In this document: piece by piece, positions 44,824-53,587 of the stretch
Layout of the letters: each line of letters begins with the position of its first letter
Numbering within the stretch: position 1 is the stretch's first letter
DNA from: Aeromicrobium sp. PE09-221
Lineage (GTDB): Bacteria; Actinomycetota; Actinomycetes; Propionibacteriales; Nocardioidaceae
Direction of reading: 5' to 3'
Assembly (NCBI RefSeq): GCF_002174305.1
Contig: NZ_MIJB01000002.1
Span: 62,001-126,000, forward strand
DNA: 64,000 nt
Notes under the pieces: model-generated
What the model was told of the DNA's origin: nothing
Database searches by the model: none
Seen by the model: only the letters and a program-made list of their open reading frames with translations
Position numbers and translations under genes: made by a program

Positions 44824-46078
44824 CACCATCATCGAGAAGATCCTCGCCCGTTCGTCGGGCATGTCCGAGGTCCGCCCCGGGCAGATCGTCACCAGCGATG
44901 TCGACATGACCGTCGTCATCGACGTGCAATTCGCCCACGACCGGCTCGGCGACGTGCGTGCCGTCCACGACCCCGACAAGATCGCGGTCGTCCTCGACCA
45001 CGCCGTCCCCGCCCCGACACCGCGCGACGCCGAGCACGGCACCAAGGCACGCGATTTCGTGGCCAAGCACGACATCGACCGCTTCTATGACGTGGGGCGT
45101 CACGGCATCGTGCACCAGGTCATAGCCGAGCAGGGCCTCGTCCTCCCCGGCACGGTGGTCTGCTGCACCGATTCACACACCTGCGCGGGCGGCGCGCTCA
45201 ACTCGGCCGCCCGTGGTCTCGGACCACTGGAGATCCTCCAGATGATCTGCACCGGCCAGACCTGGTACCGCGTCCCGCCCACCATCCGTTACGAGCTCAC
45301 GGGCGCCAAGCCGGCACATGTCAACGGGAAGGACATCTTCCTCGCCATCGCGGGCGCCTACGGCGATGCCACGGACCACGCACTGGAGTTCGGCGGACCG
45401 GGACTCGCCTCGGTGCCGATGTCGGACCGTCGCACCATCGCCACGCAGGGCGCGGAGATCGGAGCAGACTTCACGCTGTTCCCGTGCGACGACCTGACCG
45501 AGGCGTTCTTGGCGGAGGTCGCGCCGGACACCACGTACGTGCCGAGCAACGCCGACGCGGATGCTGAGTACGCCGACGTACGCACGATCGATCTCTCGAC
45601 AATCGAGCCGATGGTCGCGCTGCCGGGGACGGTCATCAACAACGCGGTTCCGTTGAGCCGGCTCGAGTCGGTCACGATCGACCAGGCGTTCATCGGATCC
45701 TGCGCCAACGGCCAGCTCGCTGACCTCGAGGTCGCCGCACGCATCGTCGCAGGACGGCGGGTGGCGCCGGGGGTGCGGCTGATCGTGACACCGGCCTCGC
45801 AGCAGGTGTACCTCGACGCCGTCAGGCTCGGCTACGTCGCCACCCTCGTGGAGGCGGGAGCGGTGGTGACCAACTCGACGTGCGGTGCCTGCTTCGGCTA
45901 CCACATGGGCGTGCTCGCACCGGGCGAGGTCTGCGTCACCTCCAGCACCCGCAACTTCCGCGGCCGTATGGGCAGCACCGAGGCGCACGTCTACATGGGG
46001 TCGCCGGCCACCGTGGCCGCATCGGCGTTGATCGGACGCATCGCGAGCCCCGACGAGCTGGCGGAGGTCGCCGCATGA
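44816..46078 (+). CDS. Aconitase-superfamily hydro-lyase, large subunit (LeuC/homoaconitase/DmdA-like)
   Basis: A 420-residue [4Fe-4S] hydro-lyase subunit. Cluster cysteines are Cys296 (GSCANGQ), Cys356 and Cys359 (CGACFG); DSHT at 119-122 and SSTRNFRGRMGS at 376-387 are conserved active-site segments. The length equals archaeal-type isopropylmalate isomerase or dimethylmalate dehydratase subunits rather than the longer bacterial leucine-pathway LeuC, and no leucine genes are near. It works with the small subunit directly downstream, moving a hydroxyl group or adding water to a methylene or citraconate-like acid. Confidence 0.9.
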   Translation: MPDTIIEKILARSSGMSEVRPGQIVTSDVDMTVVIDVQFAHDRLGDVRAVHDPDKIAVVLDHAVPAPTPRDAEHGTKARDFVAKHDIDRFYDVGRHGIVHQVIAEQGLVLPGTVVCCTDSHTCAGGALNSAARGLGPLEILQMICTGQTWYRVPPTIRYELTGAKPAHVNGKDIFLAIAGAYGDATDHALEFGGPGLASVPMSDRRTIATQGAEIGADFTLFPCDDLTEAFLAEVAPDTTYVPSNADADAEYADVRTIDLSTIEPMVALPGTVINNAVPLSRLESVTIDQAFIGSCANGQLADLEVAARIVAGRRVAPGVRLIVTPASQQVYLDAVRLGYVATLVEAGAVVTNSTCGACFGYHMGVLAPGEVCVTSSTRNFRGRMGSTEAHVYMGSPATVAASALIGRIASPDELAEVAA

Positions 46079-46614
46079 CATCGCCACTTCGTGTCCGCGG
46101 TCGCGCCTGGGTCTTCGGCGATGAGATCAACACCGACGACATGTACCCGGGCTTCGCGATGAAGCTGCCGGTGCCTGAGGCGGCACAGCACATGTTCGAT
46201 GCCACGCGTCCGGGCTGGCCCCGGCTGGTGGAGCCCGGCGACATCGTCGTCGCCGGACGCAACTTCGGCCTCGGATCGAGCCGCGCCTGCGCCGAGCTGT
46301 TCGTCCATCTCGGGATCTCGTGCCTGATCGCCGAGCAGTACAACTCGCTCTTCCATCGCAACGCACTCAACTACGGCCTGCCGGCGCTCGTCGTCCCGAT
46401 GGCCCGGCAGCTGATCGACGAGGGCGATGTCCTGGCCGTCGATGCGGCGGCGGGCCTGCTGCGCAACGAGACCCGTGGGGTCGACCATCAGGTCGAGCCG
46501 CTGCCGGAGTTCGTCACCGAGCTGATCGAGGGCGGCGGACTCATCAGCCGTCTGGAAGCCGGGGGATATCTGGATCGCGTCGACGCGACCAGCACCACAG
46601 GAGGAAAGTCATGA
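46075..46614 (+). CDS. Aconitase-superfamily hydro-lyase, small swivel subunit (LeuD/DmdB-like)
   Basis: A 179-residue swivel domain. FGDEINTDDMYPG (14-26) and GRNFGLGSSR (61-70) are the two diagnostic motifs, the latter binding the substrate carboxylate with its serine and arginine. The following residues are ACAE instead of the usual EHA, so substrate contacts may differ. The ATG overlaps the large-subunit stop (ATGA), which supports equal synthesis of the two subunits. Confidence 0.9.
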   Translation: MTSPLRVRGRAWVFGDEINTDDMYPGFAMKLPVPEAAQHMFDATRPGWPRLVEPGDIVVAGRNFGLGSSRACAELFVHLGISCLIAEQYNSLFHRNALNYGLPALVVPMARQLIDEGDVLAVDAAAGLLRNETRGVDHQVEPLPEFVTELIEGGGLISRLEAGGYLDRVDATSTTGGKS

Positions 46615-47603
46615 AGTCCAGCAATATCCTGATCGCCGGTGCGGTCGCCTCGGCGCTGTCGTTGAGCGCGTGCGGCGGCGGTGGCGACGCACGCGAAGTC
46701 ACCTCATTCGACATCGCCGTCAGCAATGCCTCCGAGCCATATTCGATCCCATGGCTGGTCGGCAAGGACCAAGGCTTCTTCGAGGACCGCGGCGTGACGA
46801 TCGGCGATATCGTGCCCGGTAAGGGCGGCGGCACGACGGTCCGCAACATGCTCAGCGGCGATCTGCCGATCGCCGATGTCGGATTCACTTCCGTGCTGGA
46901 GTCCAGCGAGGCCGGGGCGCCCCTGACGGTGGTGGGCGGTGCCACGCAGAGTGTCTATGGGCTCGACTTCTATGCCCTCGATGCCAACACCGAGGTGCGT
47001 TCCATCGAGGACATCGGCACCTGGGCCTATACCAATCCCCAGTCGGTGACACAGGCGCTCACCTTCATGCTCCCGCAGGTCGCCGGGGTAGAGAAGACCG
47101 TCGAGCGCACCTCATCGGGTGGCGTCGGCGAGGGGGTCGCGCTGCTGGAGGCCAGTGACGTCGATGTCGCGGTGGTGCCGCCGTCGGTCGTCGCCAAGAG
47201 CGACAAGTTCCGTGTGGTGGTCTCCAGCGCCGACTACCTCGAGAAGTTCCAGCAGAGCGTCATCGCCACGACACCCGAGTTCGCGGAGCAGAACCCGGAG
47301 ACGGTCGAGGCCGTGGTGGCCGGGTATGCCGAGGCCGTCGAGTTCATCCGCGAGAACCCCCAGGAGGCCGCCGACCTGTACGCCGAGTACATCGATATCG
47401 ATCCTGCCGCGGCGAAGACGATCGTCGACCATGCGCTCGACTACGACAACTGGGGAGCCGGGTTCGATGCCGAGGCCATCGAACAGGCGGTGGAGGCCCA
47501 GCGCATCGCGATGGATTCCGAGGAGCTCGAGTTCTGCGACCTGTTCCAGGACGACTTCCTGCCGGCCGGTGTCTCGGACGCCCTTCCCTCCGAGTGCGGG
47601 TGA
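46611..47603 (+). CDS. NitT/TauT-type ABC substrate-binding lipoprotein
   Basis: A 330-residue secreted lipoprotein with a short signal peptide and lipobox LSAC (Cys21), then a GGGG linker. The fold follows the nitrate/sulfonate/bicarbonate binding family: GKDQGFFEDRGV near residue 50, then GTTVRNMLSGDLPIADVGFT. It is acidic, and a Cys pair (FCDLF and SECG) lies near the C-terminus. GGAGGA precedes the ATG, which overlaps the stop of the hydro-lyase small subunit. It should bind the compound degraded by the operon, probably a carboxylate. Confidence 0.9.
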   Translation: MKSSNILIAGAVASALSLSACGGGGDAREVTSFDIAVSNASEPYSIPWLVGKDQGFFEDRGVTIGDIVPGKGGGTTVRNMLSGDLPIADVGFTSVLESSEAGAPLTVVGGATQSVYGLDFYALDANTEVRSIEDIGTWAYTNPQSVTQALTFMLPQVAGVEKTVERTSSGGVGEGVALLEASDVDVAVVPPSVVAKSDKFRVVVSSADYLEKFQQSVIATTPEFAEQNPETVEAVVAGYAEAVEFIRENPQEAADLYAEYIDIDPAAAKTIVDHALDYDNWGAGFDAEAIEQAVEAQRIAMDSEELEFCDLFQDDFLPAGVSDALPSECG

Positions 47604-47643
47604 CTGGCCGATGAGTACCCAGACCGTCCAGGAGAACGTGCCC

Positions 47644-48429
47644 ATGAGCAGCGCCACGACGCCCATCGTGCGGGCGACGCAGGTCGAACAGCACTTCGGT
47701 CCCGTCCACGCCCTCGGCCCGGTCGATCTGCGGATCGAACGAGGAGAGTTCGTCTCGATCGTCGGTCCCAGCGGATGCGGCAAGTCCACTTTGCTGGAGA
47801 TCGTCGGCGCCTTGCAGGATCCTGCCTCGGGCACGGTCGAGATCGACGGCGCCCCGGTGGACGGCCCCCGCCGGCGGACCGCGATCGTGTTCCAGGAGTC
47901 CGCGACGCTTCCGTGGCGGACCGTCCTCGACAATGTCGCCTTCGCGCTCGAGGTGCGAGGGATCGGACGCAAGGAACGCCGTGACAAGGCGCGCGAGCTC
48001 GTTCAGATCGTCGGTCTGGCCGGCTTCGAGGACCACTATCCCGCGCAGCTGTCCGGCGGCATGCGGCAGCGCGTGGCCATGGCGCGCGCGATGTCGACAG
48101 AGCCGGACCTGATCCTGGCCGACGAGCCGTTCGGTGCTCTCGACGAGCAGACCCGCATGCTGATGGCGGAGGAGCTGCTCCGTGTGGTCGACACGATCGG
48201 CTGCGGCGTCCTGTTCATCACGCACAGCATCCAGGAGGCCGTGCTGCTGTCGGATCGTGTTCTGGTAATGGGCCGCAGGCCGGGCACCTTCATCGACGAG
48301 GTGCCGATCGACTTGCCTCGTCCGAGGTCGCATGTGGCGCTGTCGGAACAGTCGGCGACCGAGGCGCAGGAGCGGATCTGGGCGCAGATCCGCAGTGAGG
48401 CCGAAGTTGCCATGCGGAGCGAGCGGTGA
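47644..48429 (+). CDS. ABC importer ATP-binding protein (SsuB/TauB family)
   Basis: A 261-residue ATPase: Walker A GPSGCGKST (41-49), Q-loop FQESATLPWRTVLDNV, signature LSGGMRQRVAMARA near residue 137, Walker B LILADEPFGALDE and switch His in ITHSIQEA. The WRT after the Q-loop is typical of nitrate/taurine-type importers. ATG 47644 is preferred for AGGAG nine bases upstream; ATG 47611 is in frame and closer to the preceding gene but lacks a ribosome site. It is coupled to the first permease (GTGA overlap). Confidence 0.9.
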   Translation: MSSATTPIVRATQVEQHFGPVHALGPVDLRIERGEFVSIVGPSGCGKSTLLEIVGALQDPASGTVEIDGAPVDGPRRRTAIVFQESATLPWRTVLDNVAFALEVRGIGRKERRDKARELVQIVGLAGFEDHYPAQLSGGMRQRVAMARAMSTEPDLILADEPFGALDEQTRMLMAEELLRVVDTIGCGVLFITHSIQEAVLLSDRVLVMGRRPGTFIDEVPIDLPRPRSHVALSEQSATEAQERIWAQIRSEAEVAMRSER

Positions 48430-49232
48430 CGGCGCGTTCGGTCGTCCCCGCCTATGTGCGCCCCACGCCGGCGCGGGTGGCGGGGATGCCGGCTCGGGGG
48501 TGGACGCTCGTGCTCCTCGTCGTGATGGTGGCGTCGCTGGAGCTCTACGCTCGATCCGGTGCGGTGTCCCGCCTCGATCTCATCCCCGTGAGCGAGATGG
48601 CGACGCGATCCATCGAGCTGCTCGGCGACCGTGACTTCGTCGTCGACGCCCTGCTCCGTAGCGCGCTCCTGATCTGCGTGAGCTTCGTGGCCTCGGCCCT
48701 CGTGGGCGTGGGCGTCGCCTATGCGATGTCGCGCTATCGATGGATCCACCGGGCGATGAAGCCCTATGTGAACGTGTTCTACGCGCTGCCGATCTTCGCG
48801 CTCTACCCCGTCATGGTCGTGATGTTCGGGACGGGGATGGTGCCGATCATCCTGCTGGCGACGCTTTTCAGCGTGGTGATCGTCATCGCCAACTCCCTGG
48901 TCGGGTTCGAGTCGACGCCCCCGATCGTCACCAAACTCGCGCGATCGCTGGAGATGACGCCGTCTCAGCAGTTGCGCAAGATCCTCCTGCCATCGGCGCT
49001 GCCCGACATCCTGGCGGGCCTCAAGCTCGGTCTCGGCTATGCCATCATCGCCGTCCTCGCCACGGAGTTCATCCTGGCCACGACCGGGCTGGGCCAGGTC
49101 GTCAACAGGGCCTACAACAACTTCAACACCGTCGACATGTACGCGGGCATCGTCTTCGTGAGCGTCTTCGCCCTCCTGGCGAATCTCACACTGAGCGCCG
49201 CCCTGAGCTCGTTCGACTGGAGGCGCCGATGA
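48426..49232 (+). CDS. ABC importer permease 1 (SsuC/TauC family)
   Basis: A 268-residue membrane protein with about six helices. The EAA-like ATPase contact loop is KLARSLEMTPSQQLRKILLP near residues 178-197, followed by SALPDILAGLKLGLGYA. It overlaps the ATPase gene and the second permease gene by four bases each. The importer has two distinct permeases, so the channel is probably a heterodimer. Confidence 0.9.
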   Translation: MTARSVVPAYVRPTPARVAGMPARGWTLVLLVVMVASLELYARSGAVSRLDLIPVSEMATRSIELLGDRDFVVDALLRSALLICVSFVASALVGVGVAYAMSRYRWIHRAMKPYVNVFYALPIFALYPVMVVMFGTGMVPIILLATLFSVVIVIANSLVGFESTPPIVTKLARSLEMTPSQQLRKILLPSALPDILAGLKLGLGYAIIAVLATEFILATTGLGQVVNRAYNNFNTVDMYAGIVFVSVFALLANLTLSAALSSFDWRRR

Positions 49233-50035
49233 ACGCCCGTAGCGTACGTGAGAGCCACCGAGGCGCCAGCACCGACCGGCACCCGGGATCTCCTGCCTGG
49301 GCTCCGCCCCTCGTCCTCGCCGGACTCATCGTGATCGCCTGGGCGGTCTCGTCGTCGCTGGCTGACAGCGCGGTGTACCCAGGCCCGGCCGAGGCACTGG
49401 AGAGTCTATGGTCCGATCTGTCGAGCTCGCGATTCCTCGGGAGCGTCGTCGACACGGCTCGGGTACTGCTGCTGTCCTACGGGGCTGCCGTCGTCATCGG
49501 ATCGGTCGCCGGGATGATGCTGGGCCTCAGCGCTTTCTGGTCCGGTGCCGCGCTGCCTCTGGTCTACGCGCTCAACAGCATCCCGAAGATCGTGCTGTAC
49601 CCGATCTTCCTGCTCTTCCTGGGTATCGGCGATATGAGCCGCGGGTCCTTCGCCTTCGTCTCCGGCGTTCTGCCGATGTTCCTGATCATGGTCGAGGCAA
49701 CCGCCGGGGTCAGCCGGCTCCACCTGAAGATGTCCGCGAGCCTGGGCATGTCGCGGTGGTCGCTGATCCGACGCATCGTGGTGCCGAGTGTCCTGCCGTC
49801 GCTGGCTGCCGGCATGCGACTGTGCTTCGGGCTGACCCTGATCGGGTTGCTGCTGGCCGAGATGTTCTCCGGATCCTCCGGTCTGGGCTATGAGCTGCTG
49901 CGCAACCTGTCGCTGGCCCGCGTGGAGAACATCATGGGTCAGGTCCTTCTCATCGGGGTGCTCGCGCTGGTTCCCACTCTCGCGCTCCAGCAGCTGGAGC
50001 TGCGTATCCGCCGACGTTACGAGGTGACGGCATGA
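49229..50035 (+). CDS. ABC importer permease 2 (SsuC/TauC family)
   Basis: A 268-residue paralogue of permease 1 with similar topology. Its ATPase-contact loop reads SASLGMSRWSLIRRIVVP, followed by SVLPSLAAGMRLCFGLT. The helix ALNSIPKIVLYPIFLLF corresponds to the region NVFYALPIFALYPVMVV of permease 1. It overlaps the MmgE/PrpD gene by four bases (ATGA), which ties the importer directly to the enzymes. Confidence 0.9.
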   Translation: MNARSVRESHRGASTDRHPGSPAWAPPLVLAGLIVIAWAVSSSLADSAVYPGPAEALESLWSDLSSSRFLGSVVDTARVLLLSYGAAVVIGSVAGMMLGLSAFWSGAALPLVYALNSIPKIVLYPIFLLFLGIGDMSRGSFAFVSGVLPMFLIMVEATAGVSRLHLKMSASLGMSRWSLIRRIVVPSVLPSLAAGMRLCFGLTLIGLLLAEMFSGSSGLGYELLRNLSLARVENIMGQVLLIGVLALVPTLALQQLELRIRRRYEVTA

Positions 50036-51468
50036 CGACCTACTCGCCCGCAGAACAGCCGACCGATGCTGCTGGGGTCACCGGTCGGTTGGCCACCTGG
50101 GTGGCCGGGCTCCAGCACGATGACGTGCCCCAGCCCGTCCGTGAGCGTGCCCGCCACCTCGTCCTCGACGGATTGATCTGTGCGCTGGTCGGTGCCCGGC
50201 TGCCCTGGTCCGAGCGCGCGGTCGACACCGTCGTGGCGCTCGAGGGGAAAGGTGACGTCCCCGTCATCGGGTGGGGTCTGACCACCTCGGGTCCGGCGGC
50301 GTGCCTGCTCAACGGGACCTTCATCCAGGGCTTCGAGCTGGACGACTATCACGTCCGTGCACCGCTGCATAGCAATTCCCTGGTGGTGCCGAGCGCGCTC
50401 AGCACGATCTCGGCGCTCGGCTGGACCGTGTCGGGGGAGGAGACGCTCACCGCTCTTATCGCGGGGTACGAGGTGGGGCCGCGCGTGGGGCTGGCTCTGC
50501 ACGGTGCCGAGATGTTGTCCCGTGGGTGGCACTCGGGCGCGGTCTTCGGCACACACGCGAGCGCCGCGACCTCGGCGCGCTTGCGTCGGCTCGATCCAGC
50601 GAGGGTCGAGGACGCTCTCGGCCTCGCAGGCACACAGTCCGCCGGGCTGATGGCGGCGCAGTACGAGGCGATGTCCAAGCGCATGCACCACGGATTCTCC
50701 TCCCGCAACGGCCTGTACGCCGCGGCGCTCGCCGAGGCCGGATACACGGGCATCAAGCGCGTGTATGAGCGCGAATACGGCGGATTCCTCGCCACCTTCG
50801 GGGAAGGGCACGATCCGCGGGCCGATCTGATCGTCGACGCTCTCGGCCGTGAGTGGGCGCTCATGGACACGGGCGTGAAGGCGTATGCGGCCATGGCCGC
50901 CACGCACGCGCCCATCGACTGCGCCCTGGAAGCACGTTCTCGGGGGATCGCGGGCGACGATGTCGAGTCCATCTCCGTCGAGGTATCGCACGCGGCCTAC
51001 CACCACGGCTGGTGGCGCCCCGAGCGGCCGTTGGAGACGATCGGCGCCCAGATGAACATCGGCTATGCCGTCTGCGTCGCGCTCCTCGACGGCCAGGTGC
51101 TCGCCGAACAGTTCACGCATGACCGGGTTGGTGCCGACGATGTCTGGAGCCTCCTCGATCGCATCGACGTCCATCACTGCCCGGCGTTCGACGGCCCCGA
51201 GGATCGTTTCCGCACTCGGATGGTCATCGCGTTGCGCTCGGGCGAGTCCGTCGAGATCGAGGTGGCCGGCCCGCTCGGCGGTCCGACGCGCCCGTTGTCG
51301 AATGCCGACGTGGTCGCCAAGGCTCGTCGCCTCGCTGCCTCCATCGACATCGTCGACCGGTGGGCGCGTATCGAGGATCTGGTGCTCGGTCTCGATTCTC
51401 TCCCGGACGTGTCGGTGCTCATCGACGAGCTCACCGCACCCGTTCCCGCACTCCCCATCGCTCTGTGA
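50032..51468 (+). CDS. MmgE/PrpD family protein (2-methylcitrate dehydratase-like)
   Basis: A 478-residue protein of the iron-free MmgE/PrpD family, which includes 2-methylcitrate dehydratase, cis-aconitate decarboxylase and some epimerases. Conserved parts are FELDDYH (101-107), GWHSGAVFGTHASAA and KRMHHGFSSRNGLYAA, the last carrying Lys/His residues of the active site. It could dehydrate or isomerise the imported acid before or after the Fe-S hydro-lyase acts. It is 14 bases upstream of the ligase gene. Confidence 0.88.
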   Translation: MTTYSPAEQPTDAAGVTGRLATWVAGLQHDDVPQPVRERARHLVLDGLICALVGARLPWSERAVDTVVALEGKGDVPVIGWGLTTSGPAACLLNGTFIQGFELDDYHVRAPLHSNSLVVPSALSTISALGWTVSGEETLTALIAGYEVGPRVGLALHGAEMLSRGWHSGAVFGTHASAATSARLRRLDPARVEDALGLAGTQSAGLMAAQYEAMSKRMHHGFSSRNGLYAAALAEAGYTGIKRVYEREYGGFLATFGEGHDPRADLIVDALGREWALMDTGVKAYAAMAATHAPIDCALEARSRGIAGDDVESISVEVSHAAYHHGWWRPERPLETIGAQMNIGYAVCVALLDGQVLAEQFTHDRVGADDVWSLLDRIDVHHCPAFDGPEDRFRTRMVIALRSGESVEIEVAGPLGGPTRPLSNADVVAKARRLAASIDIVDRWARIEDLVLGLDSLPDVSVLIDELTAPVPALPIAL

Positions 51469-51482
51469 CGGAAAGGTCCCGC

Positions 51483-53036
51483 ATGTCCAACCTCGCCAGC
51501 CTGCTCGATGAGATCACCGCGAAGTATCCTGAGCGGACTGCGATCGTGTTCGGCGATACGCGTCTGTCTTACGCGCAGGTTGACGGCGCGGCTAGTCGGG
51601 TCGCGAATCTGCTGGTGAGCCGGGGTATTGAGCCGGGTGATAAGGTCGCGATCTCGATCCCGAATCTGCCGTATTTCACGATCGTCTATTTCGGGATTCT
51701 CAAGGCGGGTGCCACGGTGGTGCCGTTGAACATCCTGCTGACGGCCCGTGAGGTGGCTTATCATCTGGATGATTCTGATGCGAAGGTGTATTTCGCGTTT
51801 GAGGGTGCGCCTGGTGTGCCGATCGGTGATAACGCGTGGGAGGGTTTCCAGCAGGTCGAGGGGGTCGAGGATTTCTTCTTGATCAAGTTGGATTCTGCGG
51901 CTCCGGCTCCGTTGGAGGGGCCGGAGTATTATGCGCCGTTGGTGGCCGAGCAGTCGCCGGTCTTTGAGACTGTGGAGCGCGATGATGATGACACGGCGGT
52001 GATCCTCTACACCTCGGGTACGACGGGTCAGCCGAAGGGAGCGGAGCTGCGGCACCGCAATCTGTACGATAATGCGGCCCTCGGGGAGGCCTTGTTCGAG
52101 GCCGATGAGAACAATCCCGACATCTATCTGGCGGTGCTGCCGCTGTTCCACATCTTTGGTCAGAGTGTGATCCAGAACGGCTGCCTGCTCTATGGCGGCA
52201 CGATGGTGATGTTGCCGCGTTTTGACGCCGCGTCGGCTATCAAGCTGTTGTTGAGCGAGAAGGTCACTTTCTTCGCGGGTGTCCCGACGATGTACTGGGG
52301 TCTGCTCGGGGCGCTCGATGAGACGGTCGATGTCGCCGAGATCGCCAGGAATCTGCGGGTGGCCGCGGCCGGTGGTGCGGCGCTGCCTGGCGATATTCAC
52401 CGGCAGTTCGCCGAGAAGTTTGGTGTGACGATCCTGGAGGGTTATGGGTTGTCGGAGACCTCGCCGGTGGCCTCCTTCTCGCCGTGGGGCGAGCCGCCGG
52501 TGGTGGGTTCGATCGGTAAGCCGGTCCCGGGGGTGGAGATGAAGCTCATCGATAACGACTGGAACGAGATCCCCGATGATCCTGAGGCTATTGGTGAGAT
52601 CGCGATCAAGGGTCACGGCATCATGAAGGGCTACTACAAGCGTCCTGCCGCCACTGAGGAGGCCATCCGCGGTGAGTGGTTCCGCTCTGGTGACCTCGCC
52701 CGCCGTGACGAGAACGGCTACTACTTCATCGTCGATCGTAGTAAGGACATGATCATCCGTGGCGGCTACAACGTGTACCCGCGTGAGCTCGAGGAGGTGT
52801 TGATGACGCATCCGGCGGTCTCGCTGGTCGCGGTCATCGGTGTGCCGCACGAGTCCCATGGTGAGGAGATCAAGGCCGTCGTGGTCCGCGAGCCCGGTGC
52901 CGAGATCACCGAGGACGAGCTGATCGCCTGGGGCAAGGAACAGTTCGCGGCATACAAGTATCCGCGCATCGTGGAGTTCCGCGATGAACTCCCGATGACC
53001 TCCACCGGCAAAATCCTCAAACGCGAACTCAGCTGA
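51483..53036 (+). CDS. Acyl-CoA ligase (AMP-forming, ANL superfamily)
   Basis: A 517-residue ligase with the P-loop YTSGTTGQPKGAE (176-188), the A5 motif GYGLSETSP, the A8 hinge GDLARRDENGYYFIVDR and the terminal catalytic lysine in STGKILKRELS. It activates a carboxylic acid to its CoA ester; acid size is unknown. Its central part (about 51.6-52.7 kb) uses many T-ending codons (GAT, GGT, TAT, GTT) unlike neighbours, while both ends look native, which hints at transfer or recombination. GGAAAGG precedes the ATG. It ends the operon before a strong hairpin. Confidence 0.92.
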   Translation: MSNLASLLDEITAKYPERTAIVFGDTRLSYAQVDGAASRVANLLVSRGIEPGDKVAISIPNLPYFTIVYFGILKAGATVVPLNILLTAREVAYHLDDSDAKVYFAFEGAPGVPIGDNAWEGFQQVEGVEDFFLIKLDSAAPAPLEGPEYYAPLVAEQSPVFETVERDDDDTAVILYTSGTTGQPKGAELRHRNLYDNAALGEALFEADENNPDIYLAVLPLFHIFGQSVIQNGCLLYGGTMVMLPRFDAASAIKLLLSEKVTFFAGVPTMYWGLLGALDETVDVAEIARNLRVAAAGGAALPGDIHRQFAEKFGVTILEGYGLSETSPVASFSPWGEPPVVGSIGKPVPGVEMKLIDNDWNEIPDDPEAIGEIAIKGHGIMKGYYKRPAATEEAIRGEWFRSGDLARRDENGYYFIVDRSKDMIIRGGYNVYPRELEEVLMTHPAVSLVAVIGVPHESHGEEIKAVVVREPGAEITEDELIAWGKEQFAAYKYPRIVEFRDELPMTSTGKILKRELS

Positions 53037-53068
53037 CCACAAAGGTGTCTGCGTGCCGTCGCGCGGAC

Positions 53069-53091
53069 CCGGTGACGGGCTCCGTCACCGG
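53069..53091 (+). terminator. Hairpin ending the carboxylate operon
   Basis: A perfect 10-bp stem CCGGTGACGG (53069-53078 with 53082-53091) with a three-base loop lies 33 bases after the ligase stop. Confidence 0.7.
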
Positions 53092-53176
53092 AGTTCACGA
53101 CGATCTCGTGGAAGGTGAGCTGAGCCGTGCCTCGTCGGGCTGGTGGTCAGCGAGGAAAGACCAGTAACGTCGCGAT

Positions 53177-53536
53177 ATGCCCGTACCGACGCATCATGTG
53201 ATCAGCTATATCGAGTTCGGGGTCAGCGACCTCACCGCGACCCGCGACTTCTACACGGCGGCTTTCGGCTGGGAGTTCAACGACTACGGCCCGTCGTACA
53301 GCGGGATCAGGTCACCCGAGGGGGAAAGCGAGATCGGTGGCTTGAATGCCACCTCGACGCCCGGTGGCGACGGCCCTCTCGTGCTGCTGTTCTCCGACGA
53401 CCTGGATTCCACGGTCGAAGCCGTTCGGGACGCAGGCGGAACGATCGCGGCGGGACCCTATGACTTCCCGGGCGGGCGACGGTTCGAGTTCATCGACCCG
53501 AGCGGGAATCGACTGGGTGTCTTCGCTGATTCATGA
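53177..53536 (+). CDS. VOC (glyoxalase/bleomycin resistance) family protein
   Basis: A 119-residue vicinal-oxygen-chelate protein with two beta-alpha-beta-beta-beta modules: YIEFGVSDLTATRDFYTAAFGW at the start and VRDAGGTIAAGPYDFPGGRRFEFIDPSGN in the second half. It resembles the small glyoxalase-like proteins of unknown substrate. Possible metal ligands are His7 or Glu13 and Glu107-like positions. The ATG is 6 nt after a TAACGT box (53165-53170). Confidence 0.85.
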   Translation: MPVPTHHVISYIEFGVSDLTATRDFYTAAFGWEFNDYGPSYSGIRSPEGESEIGGLNATSTPGGDGPLVLLFSDDLDSTVEAVRDAGGTIAAGPYDFPGGRRFEFIDPSGNRLGVFADS

Positions 53537-53587
53537 CACCGCCTGGCCGGGATCGAGGGCGAGGCCGGGTCCACATAGGGTGTGGCC

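Noticed and set aside
44816..46614. LeuC/LeuD-type genes as the leucine-pathway isopropylmalate isomerase
   Set aside because: They lie in a catabolic operon with lyase, importer and ligase genes, have the shorter LeuC form and an altered SSR-A-C motif region, and no leuA or leuB is nearby. Not excluded, but less likely.
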